This document shows positions 33,629 through 44,235 of a DNA stretch of 64,000 nucleotides, piece after piece. The notes below the pieces were generated by a model, which ran no database searches, had not been told where the DNA came from, and worked only from the letters and a program-made list of their open reading frames with translations. Numbering within the stretch: the stretch's first letter is position 1; the number at the start of each line of letters is the position of its first letter. The DNA is taken from the NCBI RefSeq assembly GCF_014197795.1, contig NZ_JACIGI010000014.1, positions 1-64,000 on the forward strand, given 5' to 3'. Position numbers and translations under genes: made by a program. This DNA is from Roseospira goensis (GTDB lineage: Bacteria; Pseudomonadota; Alphaproteobacteria; Rhodospirillales; Rhodospirillaceae).

Positions 33629-34423
33629 CTACCGCAGCCCGCGCCGCTCCCGGATGCGGTCGTAGGCGTGGTTGATCGCCGCCATGGTCTCGTTGGCCTG
33701 GGCGACGAACTCCTCGGGCATGCCCTTGGCCATCAGCACGTCCGGATGGTGTTCGCGCGACAGCCGGCGCCAGGCGGCGCGCACCTCATCGTCGCTGGCC
33801 TGGGGCGAGACGCCGAGCACGGCGTAGGGGTCCGGCTCCCCTTCGGCGCTGCGTTCGTACTGGGCGTGCAGGCGGGTGACGGCCTCGGCCGGCAGCCCGA
33901 ACAGCCGGGCGACGTCGTGCAGGAACGCGGTCTCGGCCGGGTGCAGCACGCCGTCGGCGCGCGCGATCTTGTAGAGCGCCCCCAGCAGTTCCTCCAGAAC
34001 CTGGGGGCTGTCTGTGAACAGGTCGGCGATCTGGCGGGCGTAGACCTGGTAGCCGTCGGCGGACTGCTTGGCGTGGTCGAACACCGCGCCGACCGCCTTC
34101 ATGTCCTCGGGCGGGATCTGGAACACCTGCTTGAAGGCGGCGACCTCGTCCTTGGTCACCCGGCCGTCGGCCTTGGCCATTTTGGCGCCCAGGGCGATGA
34201 CGCCGACCGCGAACGCCTGCTGGCGGGCGTCGGCGCCCACCGATCCCGGCCGCGGTCGCCCCGACCCCGCGCGCGGCTCGCCCTTGCCGCCGCCCCCGCC
34301 GAGCCACGACGGCCAACCCTCCTTGTCGACCGCGTGCCCCGCCGCGGTGCCGACCAGCGCGCCCAGCGGCCCCAGCAGCAGGAATCCGCCGACACCGCCG
34401 ATGACCTTGCCCCAGATGCTCAT
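33629..34423 (-). CDS. DjlA-like co-chaperone (TerB-like domain plus J domain)
   Basis: A 264-residue protein. It has an N-terminal glycine-rich hydrophobic segment (GKVIGGVGGFLLLGPLGALVGTAAG) that may anchor it in the inner membrane. A TerB-like helical domain follows (AFAVGVIALGAKMAKADGRVTKDEVAAF ... GVLHPAETAFLHDVARLF). The C-terminal J domain starts DPYAVLGVSPQASDDEVRAAWRRLSREHHPDVL with the essential HPD. The order matches DjlA/DjiA proteins, which stimulate DnaK at the membrane. Start at ATG 34423 after AGGAG. Confidence 0.88.
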   Translation of the reverse strand: MSIWGKVIGGVGGFLLLGPLGALVGTAAGHAVDKEGWPSWLGGGGGKGEPRAGSGRPRPGSVGADARQQAFAVGVIALGAKMAKADGRVTKDEVAAFKQVFQIPPEDMKAVGAVFDHAKQSADGYQVYARQIADLFTDSPQVLEELLGALYKIARADGVLHPAETAFLHDVARLFGLPAEAVTRLHAQYERSAEGEPDPYAVLGVSPQASDDEVRAAWRRLSREHHPDVLMAKGMPEEFVAQANETMAAINHAYDRIRERRGLR

Positions 34424-34611
34424 CCGTTCTCCTTGCCCACTCTGCCCGGCGCCGCCGCGCCGGCCCCAGACGCGACCCTGACGCCGGTCAGGTTTCCAGA
34501 ACCCGCCGCCCCGGCCCCAGGGTCCGCCGTGTCCGTGCCAACCCCGCATCGTCGTGCCCTCCGCCACCGTCCGGGTCACCATAGGACGCTCCGGCCCGCC
34601 GGCAAAGGGGG

Positions 34612-35568
34612 TCAGCCGGTCCCGCCGGCCGGCCCCAGCAGGCGGCCCAGGATCGGGCGAAGCAGCGCCGGCAACATATAGAGAGGGAACTGGGCCAGCG
34701 CGAACCAAAGCGCCAGGCCGGGGTCCGCGCCCGCCGGCAGCGCCGCCAGCAGCAGGCCCATGTTGCGACTGCTGGCGAGGTAGCCCAGCCCCAGCGCCGT
34801 GGCCCGTCCGCAGGGCGCGAACACCAGCGCGGTCACCACCATAAGGCCGCCGCACACGACGAAACTCAGGCCGATCAGGCGCAGCACCCGCAGCGGGTCG
34901 GCGGTCAGCGGTTCGGCCACCGCGCCCATGATGGCGAGCGCGAAGCCGAACAGCAGGATGACCGCGACACCGTCGAGGCGGCGGGCGTGGCGCGCCCGCC
35001 AGTCCGGCGGGGCGAGCCGGCGGGCGATCATCGCCAGGGCGACGCCGCCGCCGACCACCACGGCCAGCCGGCCGGCCAGCGCCCCGGCCTCCAGGTCCAG
35101 CGGCATGTCCAGCAGCGCCAGCGTCAGGCCGGGCAGGGTGAGCGGCGCCAGCACGGTCGCCAGCAGGGTGACCGCCAGGGTCAGCGGCAGCGGCAGTCCC
35201 ATCATCAGCCCGATTGCCGGCGCCGCCGTGATGGGGGCGGTGGCCGCCATCAGCACCATGCCGGCCGTCACCCCGGGCGTATCGAGCGGCCCCACCCAGT
35301 CCAGCACCAGGGCCGTCAGCGGCGCGGTGCCCAGCAGCAGCCACGCGGCGCCCAGCGCCGTTACCGCCGGTCGGCGCAGGTGGGCCACCAGCTCGTCGGC
35401 GCGCACCCGCAGCAGCGCCATCGCCAGCAGGGCGATGACCAGCGGCGCCAGCAGCGGGCGCGCCAGCGCGGAGAGCTGGGGCAGGGCCAGCCCGAACAGG
35501 GCGCCGCCGGCCAGCACCAGGGTGGCGTGGCGGCCCAGGTGATCCAGGACGGCGAGGACGACGCGCAT
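34612..35568 (-). CDS. Bile acid:sodium symporter (BASS)-like membrane protein
   Basis: A 318-residue protein with about nine to ten helices in the BASS/SBF arrangement: LGRHATLVLAGGALFGLALPQL at the start, APLVIALLAMALLRVRADEL, GLMMGLPLPLTLAVTLLATVLAPLTLP, and LGLGYLASSRNMGLLLAALP near the C-terminus, where the family's conserved crossing region with SRN lies. Substrates in bacteria include organic anions and pantothenate-like acids; not predictable here. It is upstream of the DjlA-like gene on the same strand with a 188-base gap, so independent transcription is likely. Confidence 0.75.
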   Translation of the reverse strand: MRVVLAVLDHLGRHATLVLAGGALFGLALPQLSALARPLLAPLVIALLAMALLRVRADELVAHLRRPAVTALGAAWLLLGTAPLTALVLDWVGPLDTPGVTAGMVLMAATAPITAAPAIGLMMGLPLPLTLAVTLLATVLAPLTLPGLTLALLDMPLDLEAGALAGRLAVVVGGGVALAMIARRLAPPDWRARHARRLDGVAVILLFGFALAIMGAVAEPLTADPLRVLRLIGLSFVVCGGLMVVTALVFAPCGRATALGLGYLASSRNMGLLLAALPAGADPGLALWFALAQFPLYMLPALLRPILGRLLGPAGGTG

Positions 35569-35720
35569 GCGGGGGCCGGCGACGGAAGGGCGGCGGGGCG
35601 GCGGGGTCGACGGCACGCCCCCGGGTGGGGTTTGATAGCCGCCACGGCCGGCCGCTGTCCAGGCGGCGGCGGTTCGGGTCACGCGAGGGCACGGGACGAG
35701 AGCGGGAGCGAGGGCGGGAC

Positions 35721-36248
35721 ATGACGCAGGCGGAGACGGCGGCGCCGGATCTGGTGACCGGTTACGCCCCGGGGGTGCTGGCCGAGGTGGTGGGGCTCCA
35801 CATGGCCTACTACGGGCCGCACTGGGGGTTCGGGCTGGCGTTCGAGACCAAGGTGGCAACCGAGATGGCGGCGTTCCTGCGTCAGGCCGACGCGACGCGC
35901 GACCTGCTGCTGTGTGCCCGCAACCGGGACGGGGGCCTGCTGGGGTCGGTGACCATCCACGGCCCGCACGACACGCCGGCGGGGCGCGAGAGCGCGGCGC
36001 ACCTGCGCTGGTTCATCGTCGGCGACGCCGCGCGCGGGTCCGGGGTGGGCCGCCGCCTGCTGGCCCGGGCGGTGGCGTTCTGCGACGCGTGCGGCTACCC
36101 GATGTGCTACCTGACCACCTTCGCCGGCCTGGACGCCGCCCGGCACCTGTACGAGCGCACGGGCTTCCGTCTGGTCGCCACGTCCGCGGTCGACCAGTGG
36201 AGCGGCGGGGTGCAGGAACAGCGCTTCGAGCGCCCGCGCGGGGGGTGA
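35721..36248 (+). CDS. GNAT-family N-acetyltransferase
   Basis: A 175-residue acetyltransferase. The acetyl-CoA loop is visible in WFIVGDAARGSGVGRRLLARAVAFCDACG (GSGVGRRL), followed by YLTTFAGLDAARHLYERTGFRLV. The substrate is unknown; the type is often annotated near MarR-like regulators, but none is here. Convergent with the proX gene, whose stop lies one base beyond. Start at ATG 35721 after GAGCGAGGGCGGG. Confidence 0.85.
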   Translation: MTQAETAAPDLVTGYAPGVLAEVVGLHMAYYGPHWGFGLAFETKVATEMAAFLRQADATRDLLLCARNRDGGLLGSVTIHGPHDTPAGRESAAHLRWFIVGDAARGSGVGRRLLARAVAFCDACGYPMCYLTTFAGLDAARHLYERTGFRLVATSAVDQWSGGVQEQRFERPRGG

Positions 36249-36249
36249 G

Positions 36250-36765
36250 TCAGGCGGCGTCCGGGGCGGCCGCGAGATCGACGACGTGCACCGTGTGGCC
36301 CAGGTCGTCCAGGAACCGGCGCAGGTCGGCGGTGCCGATCGACGTGGTCGCGGTGTTCACCAGCGGGTGGTAGTTCGCGACCGTGGCGGCCATCATGGCG
36401 GCGTCCAGGATCACGGTCACCCGCCGGTCGGGGTCGTTGATGAGCGCGAACGGGGTGACCGAGCCGGGCTCGACGCCGAGGACCTCCATCAGCAGGTCCG
36501 CCTTGCCGAACGACAGGCGCTTGCAGCCCAGACGCTTGTGGAGCTGGTTGACGGCGATGGCGCGGTCGTGCGGGCACACGACCAGGAACAGGGTCCCCTT
36601 GGCGTCCTTCAGGAACAGGTTCTTGCAATGCACGCCGGGGATGGCGTCGTAGGTGGCCTGTGCCTCCTCGACGGTGAACACGGGGGCGTGCTCGATCGTG
36701 CGGGTCTGGATGCCCAGGCGCTCCAGGTGCGCGAACAGCGGGGCCGTCGAGTCGGGCAGGGCCAT
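36250..36765 (-). CDS. proX: Prolyl-tRNA editing domain protein (ProX/YbaK family)
   Basis: A 171-residue trans-editing protein. Motifs are TIEHAPVFTVEEAQATYDAIPGVHCKNLFLKDAKG, FLVVCPHDRAIAVNQLHKRLGCKRLSFG, and VEPGSVTPFALINDPDRRVTVILD with the conserved GSVTP loop. ProX enzymes hydrolyse Ala-tRNA(Pro) and prevent mistranslation at proline codons. The gene is third in a tight minus-strand series carA - creA - proX (gaps 16 and 7 bases). Confidence 0.88.
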   Translation of the reverse strand: MALPDSTAPLFAHLERLGIQTRTIEHAPVFTVEEAQATYDAIPGVHCKNLFLKDAKGTLFLVVCPHDRAIAVNQLHKRLGCKRLSFGKADLLMEVLGVEPGSVTPFALINDPDRRVTVILDAAMMAATVANYHPLVNTATTSIGTADLRRFLDDLGHTVHVVDLAAAPDAA

Positions 36766-36772
36766 GGCGCCG

Positions 36773-37240
36773 CTAGCCGTCCGAGCGCCACGGCATGATC
36801 GGCACGGTGGACAGCGAGTGCTTGGGGCTGCCCTCGATCAGCTTGTCGCTGACCACAAGGTAGATCAGCACGTTGTTCTCGGTGTCGTGAAAGCGACGCA
36901 CGCGCAGCCGCTTGAACAGCACGGAGCGGCGTTCGGCGAACACGACCTCGCCGTCCTCCAGCCCCTCCTTGATGGTGATCGGACCGACCTGACGGCAGGC
37001 GATGGCGCTGTTCGAGGGGGCCTCGGCCAGGCCCACGGCGCCGGTGAGACCGCCGGTGACCGGCCGCGACAGGTGGCAGACGACGCCGTCGACCTTGGGG
37101 TCCGCCAGGGCGTCGACGCAGATCTTGTGGTTCGGACCGACCAGCTTGAAGACCGTGTCCACGCACCCGATCTCCTCCGCTCCGGCGGGCGCGGCTAGGG
37201 CCAGCGCGGTGGCGAGGACGGCAGTGGCGGCGCGGATCAT
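36773..37240 (-). CDS. creA: CreA-family periplasmic protein
   Basis: A 155-residue protein with a signal peptide (AATAVLATALALAAPAGAEE). The family blocks follow: IGCVDTVFKLVGPNHKICVDALADPKVDGVVCHLSRPVTGG, then SNSAIACRQVGPI and GEVVFAERRSVLFKRLRVRRFHDTENNVLIYLVVSDKLIEGSPKHSLSTVPI. CreA is widespread in proteobacteria and its function is unknown. It sits between carA and proX in one probable transcription unit, which is not an obvious functional grouping. Confidence 0.88.
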   Translation of the reverse strand: MIRAATAVLATALALAAPAGAEEIGCVDTVFKLVGPNHKICVDALADPKVDGVVCHLSRPVTGGLTGAVGLAEAPSNSAIACRQVGPITIKEGLEDGEVVFAERRSVLFKRLRVRRFHDTENNVLIYLVVSDKLIEGSPKHSLSTVPIMPWRSDG

Positions 37241-37256
37241 CGGTCGGGGTCTCCGG

Positions 37257-38441
37257 TCAGGGCTGGCGGGCCTTGATGTGGTCGACGAAGCGCGCGAACA
37301 GGTACTGGCTGTCCTGCGGGCCGGGCGAGGCTTCCGGGTGGTACTGCACCGAGAACACCGGCTTACCCTCCACCGCCAGCCCCTCGACAGTGCCGTCGAA
37401 CAGCGAGGTGTGGGTCTCCACCACGCCCGCCGGCAGGCTGGCACGGTCGACGCCGAAGCCGTGGTTCTGACTGGTGATCTCCACCTTGCCGGTGGTGTGG
37501 TCCTTGACGGGATGGTTGGCGCCGCGGTGGCCGGTGTCCATCTTGTAGGTCGTGGCCCCCAGGGCCAGCGCCAGGATCTGGTGACCCAGGCAGATGCCGA
37601 AGATCGGCGTGCCGGTCTCCACCAGCCGGCGTACCACGGGGACCGCATAGGTGCCGGTGGCGGCGGGGTCGCCCGGGCCGTTGGACAGGAAGATGCCGTC
37701 CGGGCGGTGCGCCATGATGGTCTCGGCGTCGGTGCCCGCCGGCACCACCGTCACCCGGCAGCCGTGCGAGGCCAGCGAGCGCAGGATGTTGCGCTTGGCG
37801 CCGTAGTCGATGGCGACGACGTGGAACCGGGGCTGTTCCAGCACGCCGTAGCCGTGGGCCAGGCTCCAGCGCGTCTCGGTCCACGGATAGGTCTGGGCGC
37901 AGGTCACGTCCTTGGCCAGATCCTGGCCCTTCAGGCTCGGCCAGGCGGCGGCCCGGGCCTTGAGCGCGTCCAGGTCGAACAGGCCGTCGGGCGCATGGGC
38001 GATGATCCCGTTGGGGGCGCCGGCGTCGCGGATGCGCCGGGTCAGGCGGCGGGTGTCGACCCCGGTCATGCCCACGAGCCCGTGCGAGGCCAGCCAGGCG
38101 GTCAGGGTCTGGGCCGCGCGCCAGTTCGACGGCTCGGTGATGTCGGCGCGCAGGATGCAACCGCGGGCCGCCGGCGTCGTCGCCTCGACGTCCTCGGTGT
38201 TGGTGCCGACATTGCCGATATGCGGGAAGGTGAAGGTGATGATCTGGCCGGCGTAGGAGGGATCGGTCATCACCTCCTGGTAGCCGCTCATGCCGGTGTT
38301 GAACACGACCTCGCCGCCGGCCTCGCCGACAGCGCCGACGCCGCGCCCCCACAGGACCGTGCCGTCGGCGAGCACGAGGGCGGCGGTGGCACCGGCGGGA
38401 CCCTGAACGGGGCCGCCGTCTTGCGCGGGCGAGGAGGTCAT
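37257..38441 (-). CDS. carA: Carbamoyl-phosphate synthase small subunit CarA
   Basis: A 394-residue glutamine amidotransferase subunit. The N-terminal small-subunit domain contains [26 protein letters not shown] and [15 protein letters not shown]. The class I amidotransferase domain has FLSNGPGDP, the nucleophile Cys284 in GICLGHQ, and the His-Glu pair in [18 protein letters not shown]. It supplies ammonia from glutamine to CarB for carbamoyl phosphate, the start of pyrimidine and arginine synthesis. carB is not adjacent. It diverges from yqeY-dnaG-rpoD; the shared spacer holds an 11-bp minisatellite. Start at ATG 38441. Confidence 0.95.
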   Translation of the reverse strand: MTSSPAQDGGPVQGPAGATAALVLADGTVLWGRGVGAVGEAGGEVVFNTGMSGYQEVMTDPSYAGQIITFTFPHIGNVGTNTEDVEATTPAARGCILRADITEPSNWRAAQTLTAWLASHGLVGMTGVDTRRLTRRIRDAGAPNGIIAHAPDGLFDLDALKARAAAWPSLKGQDLAKDVTCAQTYPWTETRWSLAHGYGVLEQPRFHVVAIDYGAKRNILRSLASHGCRVTVVPAGTDAETIMAHRPDGIFLSNGPGDPAATGTYAVPVVRRLVETGTPIFGICLGHQILALALGATTYKMDTGHRGANHPVKDHTTGKVEITSQNHGFGVDRASLPAGVVETHTSLFDGTVEGLAVEGKPVFSVQYHPEASPGPQDSQYLFARFVDHIKARQP

Positions 38442-38531
38442 GGGGCGGCTGTCCGACTGGAGGAAACTGGCGCGGCTAGATACGGGCTTCGGCCCCGGCA
38501 AGTCAACCGGCGGGTCGGATCGCGCGTCGAT

Positions 38532-38586
38532 CCGGACAGGATCCGGACAGGATGGGGTCAGGATGCGGACAGGATGCGGACAGGAT
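38532..38586. repeat. 11-bp minisatellite, 5 copies
   Basis: Five adjacent 11-mers of the type SCGGACAGGAT (third copy GGGGTCAGGAT) occupy the divergent spacer between carA and yqeY, where both promoters must lie. Confidence 0.9.
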
Positions 38587-38686
38587 GCTGTTTGACACGG
38601 CGGGGCTTTGACCTTACCTCCGCCGGGACCAGAGGGACCGGGACGAGGCGTTCCCGGACCCGCCATCAACCAGAGGACGAGGCCGC

Positions 38687-39136
38687 ATGCTGCGTGATCG
38701 TCTGAACGAGGAGCTGAAGGTGGCGATCCGCACCAAGGATCAGCGCGCCATCTGCACCATCCGCCTGATCCTCGCGGCGCTCAAGGATCGAGACATCTGT
38801 GCCCGGGGCCGGGGCGAGACGGTCGGCGAGGACGACCTCCTGCAGATGCTCCAGGGCATGATCAAGCAACGCCGCGACAGCATCGCCATGTATGAGCAGG
38901 GCTGCCGCATGGACCTGGCCGAGCAGGAACGCGAGGAGATGGAGATCATCCAGTCCTTCCTGCCGCACCAGATGGATGCGGGCGAGATCGATTCGGCCGT
39001 CGAGTCGGTGATCGGCGAGATCGCGGCCCAGGGACTCAAGGACATGGGCCGGGTCATGTCCACTCTGCGGGCCCGCTATGCGGGGCGCATGGATTTCGGC
39101 CGCGCCAGCGCGGTCGCCAAGGCGCGCCTGGCGTGA
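38687..39136 (+). CDS. yqeY: YqeY/GatB-tail domain protein
   Basis: A 149-residue helical protein of the YqeY family: [18 protein letters not shown]...[11 protein letters not shown], then [35 protein letters not shown] and a C-terminal [26 protein letters not shown]. This matches the tRNA-interacting tail domain of GatB, but the free protein has no proven role. In alphaproteobacteria it usually precedes dnaG and rpoD as here (45-base gap), forming the local macromolecular synthesis operon. Confidence 0.9.
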   Translation: MLRDRLNEELKVAIRTKDQRAICTIRLILAALKDRDICARGRGETVGEDDLLQMLQGMIKQRRDSIAMYEQGCRMDLAEQEREEMEIIQSFLPHQMDAGEIDSAVESVIGEIAAQGLKDMGRVMSTLRARYAGRMDFGRASAVAKARLA

Positions 39137-39181
39137 CGGCGCGCGCCACGTCCGGCGCGGGTCGCGGACGGGGGGCCGGCG

Positions 39182-41089
39182 ATGGCTTTGCCGAACCGTT
39201 TCCTCGATGAGCTGAAAAGCCGCGTGCCGCTGGCCGCGGTCGTGGGCCGGCGCGTGCGGCTGGTGCGCAACGGGCGCCACTACAAGGCGTGCTGTCCGTT
39301 TCACAGCGAGAAGACGCCCAGCTTCCACGTCTACGAGGACCACTATCACTGCTACGGCTGCGGCGCCCATGGCGACGTGATCTCCTTCGAGATGGCCGCG
39401 GCCGGTCTGTCGTTCGCCGAGGCGGTGGAGGCGTTGGCCAGTGAGGCCGGCCTGGAGGTGCCGAAGCCGGATCCGCAGCAGCGTGCCCGCGAGGTCCGGG
39501 CGGCCGGCCTGGGCGAGGTGGTGGAGGCCGCCTGCGCCTTCTTCGAACGCCGGTTGCGACTGCCCGAGGGCCGGGCGGCGCTGGACTATCTGCACCGGCG
39601 CGGCCTGGACGACGCCACCATCGCCCGCTTCCGTCTCGGCTACGCGCCGCCGGGCGGCGCCCTGCGCGCCCACCTGCGGCGCGAGGGGATCGCGGACGAT
39701 ACGCTGGTCGAGGCCGGGCTGCTGCGCCGGCCCGACGACGGCCGTGACCCCTACGACTATTTCCGCGGCCGCGTCGTTTTCCCGATCCGCGACCGGCGCG
39801 GTCAGGTGGTCTCCTTCGGCGGGCGGGTGCTGGGCGATGCCAAACCGAAGTACCTGAACGGCCCCGAGACCGAACTGTTCCACAAGAGCCGCATGCTCTA
39901 TGGCCTGGCGGAGGCGCGCGCCGCCATCCGCGAGCGCGGCGAGGTGGTGGTGGCCGAGGGCTACATGGACGTCATCGCGCTGTCCGCGGCCGGCTTCGCG
40001 CAGGCGCTGGCGCCGCTGGGCACCGCCCTGACCGAGGCCCAGATCGAGGCGCTGTGGACCCTGGCGCCCGAGCCGGTGCTGTGCTTCGACGGCGATCCGG
40101 CCGGCCAGCGCGCGGCGGCGCGGGCGCTGGAGCGGGCGTTGCCGCTGTTGGGGCCGGGACGCAGCCTGCGGTTCGCGCTGTTGCCGCCGGGCCAGGACCC
40201 GGACGACCTGATCCGCGAGCGCGGTCCGGAGGCCATGCGCGCCGTGCTGGACGCCGCGCTGCCGCTGGTCGAGCTGTGCTGGCGCACGCTGCGGGCGCGC
40301 CATCGTCTGGACACGCCGGAGCGGCGCGCGGCGCTGGAACGCGAGATCGACCGCACGGTGCAGGCGATCGACGACCGCGCTGTCGCGCAGCAGTACCGGG
40401 GGGCGTTGCGCGACCGGTTCTGGGCGGCGGTGCGGGCCGCGCGTGGCCAGCGTCCGGGGCGGGGCGGGGCGATGCGCGCGGCGCCGGCGGGACGCGGCGG
40501 GTCGGGCATGGCGGGCGTGCCGGCGCCGGCGGCGACTCCGGCCGGGCCGTTGCCGGCGCGCCGATTGCAGGAATGCGTCCTCCTGGCCACCGTCCTCAAC
40601 CATCCGGATCTGCTGGAGCATGTGGGCGAGCGTCTGGGCACCCTGGCCCTGGACGACCCGGAGCTTGCGGCCCTGCGCAGCGCGCTGCTGAGCGCATGGC
40701 AGGGCCGACTCCAGCGGGGCCAGGCGCTTGACAGGGACGCGCTTGACAGGGACGAGATCGTGAACCATCTGAGGACGGCTGGACTGACGGCGGCCGTGGA
40801 CCGCGTGTTGGGTCCGGCGGTCTGCATGCATGCGGCCTTTGCGCGACCGGGGGCGACAGCCGAGGCGGCGCTGGCGGGGTGGGAGCATGTCTTCCGCCTG
40901 CTGGGTCGGCCGGACCTCGATCTGGATCTGCGGGCAGCGGAGGCGCGACTCGCCAGCGACATGACGGAGGAGTGCCTGGCCCGGCTGGACGCCTTGAGGG
41001 CGGGACGGGGCTGTCTGTTCGACGAGCCGGAGACCAAGCCGTATCCCGTGCACATCGGCGGCATCGGACCCCCCGACACCGGGTCCTGA
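39182..41089 (+). CDS. dnaG: DNA primase DnaG
   Basis: A 635-residue primase. The N-terminal zinc ribbon has Cys38, His41, Cys57 and Cys60 in CCPFHSEKTPSF...HCYGCG. The RNA polymerase domain includes RVVFPIRDRRGQVVSFGGRVLGDAKPKYLNGPET and the TOPRIM Glu in VVVAEGYMDVIAL, then CFDGDPAGQRAAARA with the metal-binding Asp residues and DPDDLIRERG. The C-terminal 200 residues form the helicase-binding domain; a 15-bp direct repeat there encodes a doubled ALDRD. It makes primers for replication. The gene lies between yqeY and rpoD in the classical order. Confidence 0.96.
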   Translation: MALPNRFLDELKSRVPLAAVVGRRVRLVRNGRHYKACCPFHSEKTPSFHVYEDHYHCYGCGAHGDVISFEMAAAGLSFAEAVEALASEAGLEVPKPDPQQRAREVRAAGLGEVVEAACAFFERRLRLPEGRAALDYLHRRGLDDATIARFRLGYAPPGGALRAHLRREGIADDTLVEAGLLRRPDDGRDPYDYFRGRVVFPIRDRRGQVVSFGGRVLGDAKPKYLNGPETELFHKSRMLYGLAEARAAIRERGEVVVAEGYMDVIALSAAGFAQALAPLGTALTEAQIEALWTLAPEPVLCFDGDPAGQRAAARALERALPLLGPGRSLRFALLPPGQDPDDLIRERGPEAMRAVLDAALPLVELCWRTLRARHRLDTPERRAALEREIDRTVQAIDDRAVAQQYRGALRDRFWAAVRAARGQRPGRGGAMRAAPAGRGGSGMAGVPAPAATPAGPLPARRLQECVLLATVLNHPDLLEHVGERLGTLALDDPELAALRSALLSAWQGRLQRGQALDRDALDRDEIVNHLRTAGLTAAVDRVLGPAVCMHAAFARPGATAEAALAGWEHVFRLLGRPDLDLDLRAAEARLASDMTEECLARLDALRAGRGCLFDEPETKPYPVHIGGIGPPDTGS

Positions 41090-41216
41090 GATCCCCCGCG
41101 TTCCGTCGGGATCCGGGATCCGCTGGTCGGGCCGTCGAGGCGTGGGGCGCGTGGGCGGGGGATCGCGATCGGTCTCGGGCCGGACGGGCGAGGACGCTGG
41201 CGGACATGTCGTCAGG

Positions 41217-41270
41217 GCGCGGCAGTGGGGCAGTGCGCAGCAGTGGGGCGGTGCGCGGCAGTGGGGACGT
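41217..41270. repeat. 18-bp minisatellite between dnaG and rpoD, 3 copies
   Basis: Three adjacent 18-mers beginning GCGCRGCAGTGGGG lie in the 233-base dnaG-rpoD spacer, about 50 bases before the rpoD start. Confidence 0.85.
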
Positions 41271-41322
41271 CGGGGCGATGGGCTGACCCGGCGGGCTTTG
41301 AACGAAGCGGAGCGGAGGACGA

Positions 41323-43389
<2,067 letters not shown>

Positions 43390-43397
43390 AGACCGGC

Positions 43398-43460
43398 GCG
43401 CCCACGCGGGAGCGTGGGTGCGAGAACGCCTTTCTGGGTCCCACGCGCCGGCGTGGGACC
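43398..43460. repeat. Solo inverted copy of the 75-bp double-hairpin unit after rpoD
   Basis: Hairpin GCGCCCACGC / GCGTGGGTGC (43398-43421) and hairpin GGTCCCACGC / GCGTGGGACC (43437-43460) are separated by a CGAGAA...TTTCTG spacer. This is the 21.2-kb array unit in reverse complement. It starts 9 bases after the rpoD stop and probably acts as the terminator of the yqeY-dnaG-rpoD transcript. Confidence 0.85.
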
Positions 43461-43593
43461 GTTCGGTTCGGCGGGCCTGTGGTGTGGGCGGGGTCATGGC
43501 GCGGGCTGCCGCGAGGGGCTTGACCGCACCGCCGGCCCCGATAGAGTTTGGTCCTTCCCGTTTTCCGGCCCCGTCTTCCGGCGCACGGACCCC

Positions 43594-43670
43594 GGGCCCG
43601 TAGCTCAATTGGTTAGAGCCGGCCGCTCATAACGGTCTGGTTGCAGGTTCGAGTCCTGCCGGGCCCACCA
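43594..43670 (+). tRNA. tRNA with CAU anticodon (Ile2 or elongator Met)
   Basis: A 77-base cloverleaf: acceptor GGGCCCG/CGGGCCC, D arm GCTC/GAGC, and anticodon stem GGCCG/CGGTC around loop CTCATAA with CAT. The T arm is GCAGG/CCTGC and CCA is encoded. The anticodon fits elongator Met or the lysidine-modified Ile2. The G-C rich acceptor and loop resemble alphaproteobacterial Ile2, but identity needs the TilS determinants. The frame read antisense through it is not a gene. Confidence 0.92.
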
Positions 43671-43864
43671 AACCCGGCCGTCCGCGCGGGGCCGGCGGCC
43701 CCCTGCCCCTGCTCCCGACCTCCCGACCTCCGGACATGCCGACGCACCCGCGTCCGCGCCCTCCCCCTGGGCACGAACGCGGGTGTCCGGGCGGCACCCC
43801 CCGTTTGGTGCAGCACGCGACACGACGCCGGCGCCGCAAAGGTGTTGGCGTGCGGCGCGCCCGG

Positions 43865-44080
43865 TCAGGCCGGATGCGCATGTGCCTTCATGTTCTCCTG
43901 CGAGATGCGGAAGCGGTTGTAGCCGTAGGTGACCCAGACCTCGTCGCATCCCTTGGGCACGGTCTTGACGATCAGCGTGCCGCCGGCGGGGACCTCGTAG
44001 CGCACCCCGTTGCGATGGACGCGGAACGCCTGATGCACGCGCCACTTCTGGCCCAGAGTCACGTCAACGATGCTGATCAT
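43865..44080 (-). CDS. Small conserved-looking hypothetical protein, 71 aa
   Basis: The protein MISIVDVTLGQKWRVHQAFRV... has an even mix of charged and hydrophobic residues and strand-like spacing, suggesting a small beta-rich domain. A GGGAGGG ribosome site lies at the right distance before the ATG at 44080, which I prefer over a longer frame from 44134. No family recognised, no signal peptide. It sits alone between the tRNA and a quinone oxidoreductase gene on the same strand. Confidence 0.5.
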   Translation of the reverse strand: MISIVDVTLGQKWRVHQAFRVHRNGVRYEVPAGGTLIVKTVPKGCDEVWVTYGYNRFRISQENMKAHAHPA

Positions 44081-44235
44081 GGATGCGCCCTCCCGTCCGC
44101 GGCCGCCGTCGGCCTGGGTGTGCCACTCTGGCATTCACCCTAGGCCGCCCCGCCGCCGTCCGCTGTGACGGTGCGCACAGGTTGCATGGCTGGGTCCCGT
44201 CCGGATCAGGGCCGGAGGCCGCGGCTCGGGGGCGC

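Noticed and set aside
43605-44045. Frame ending in a QDSNLQPDRYERPALTN-like peptide
   Set aside because: This is the antisense reading of the CAU tRNA, a common false gene; a similar one exists over tRNA-Phe at 6925-7227.
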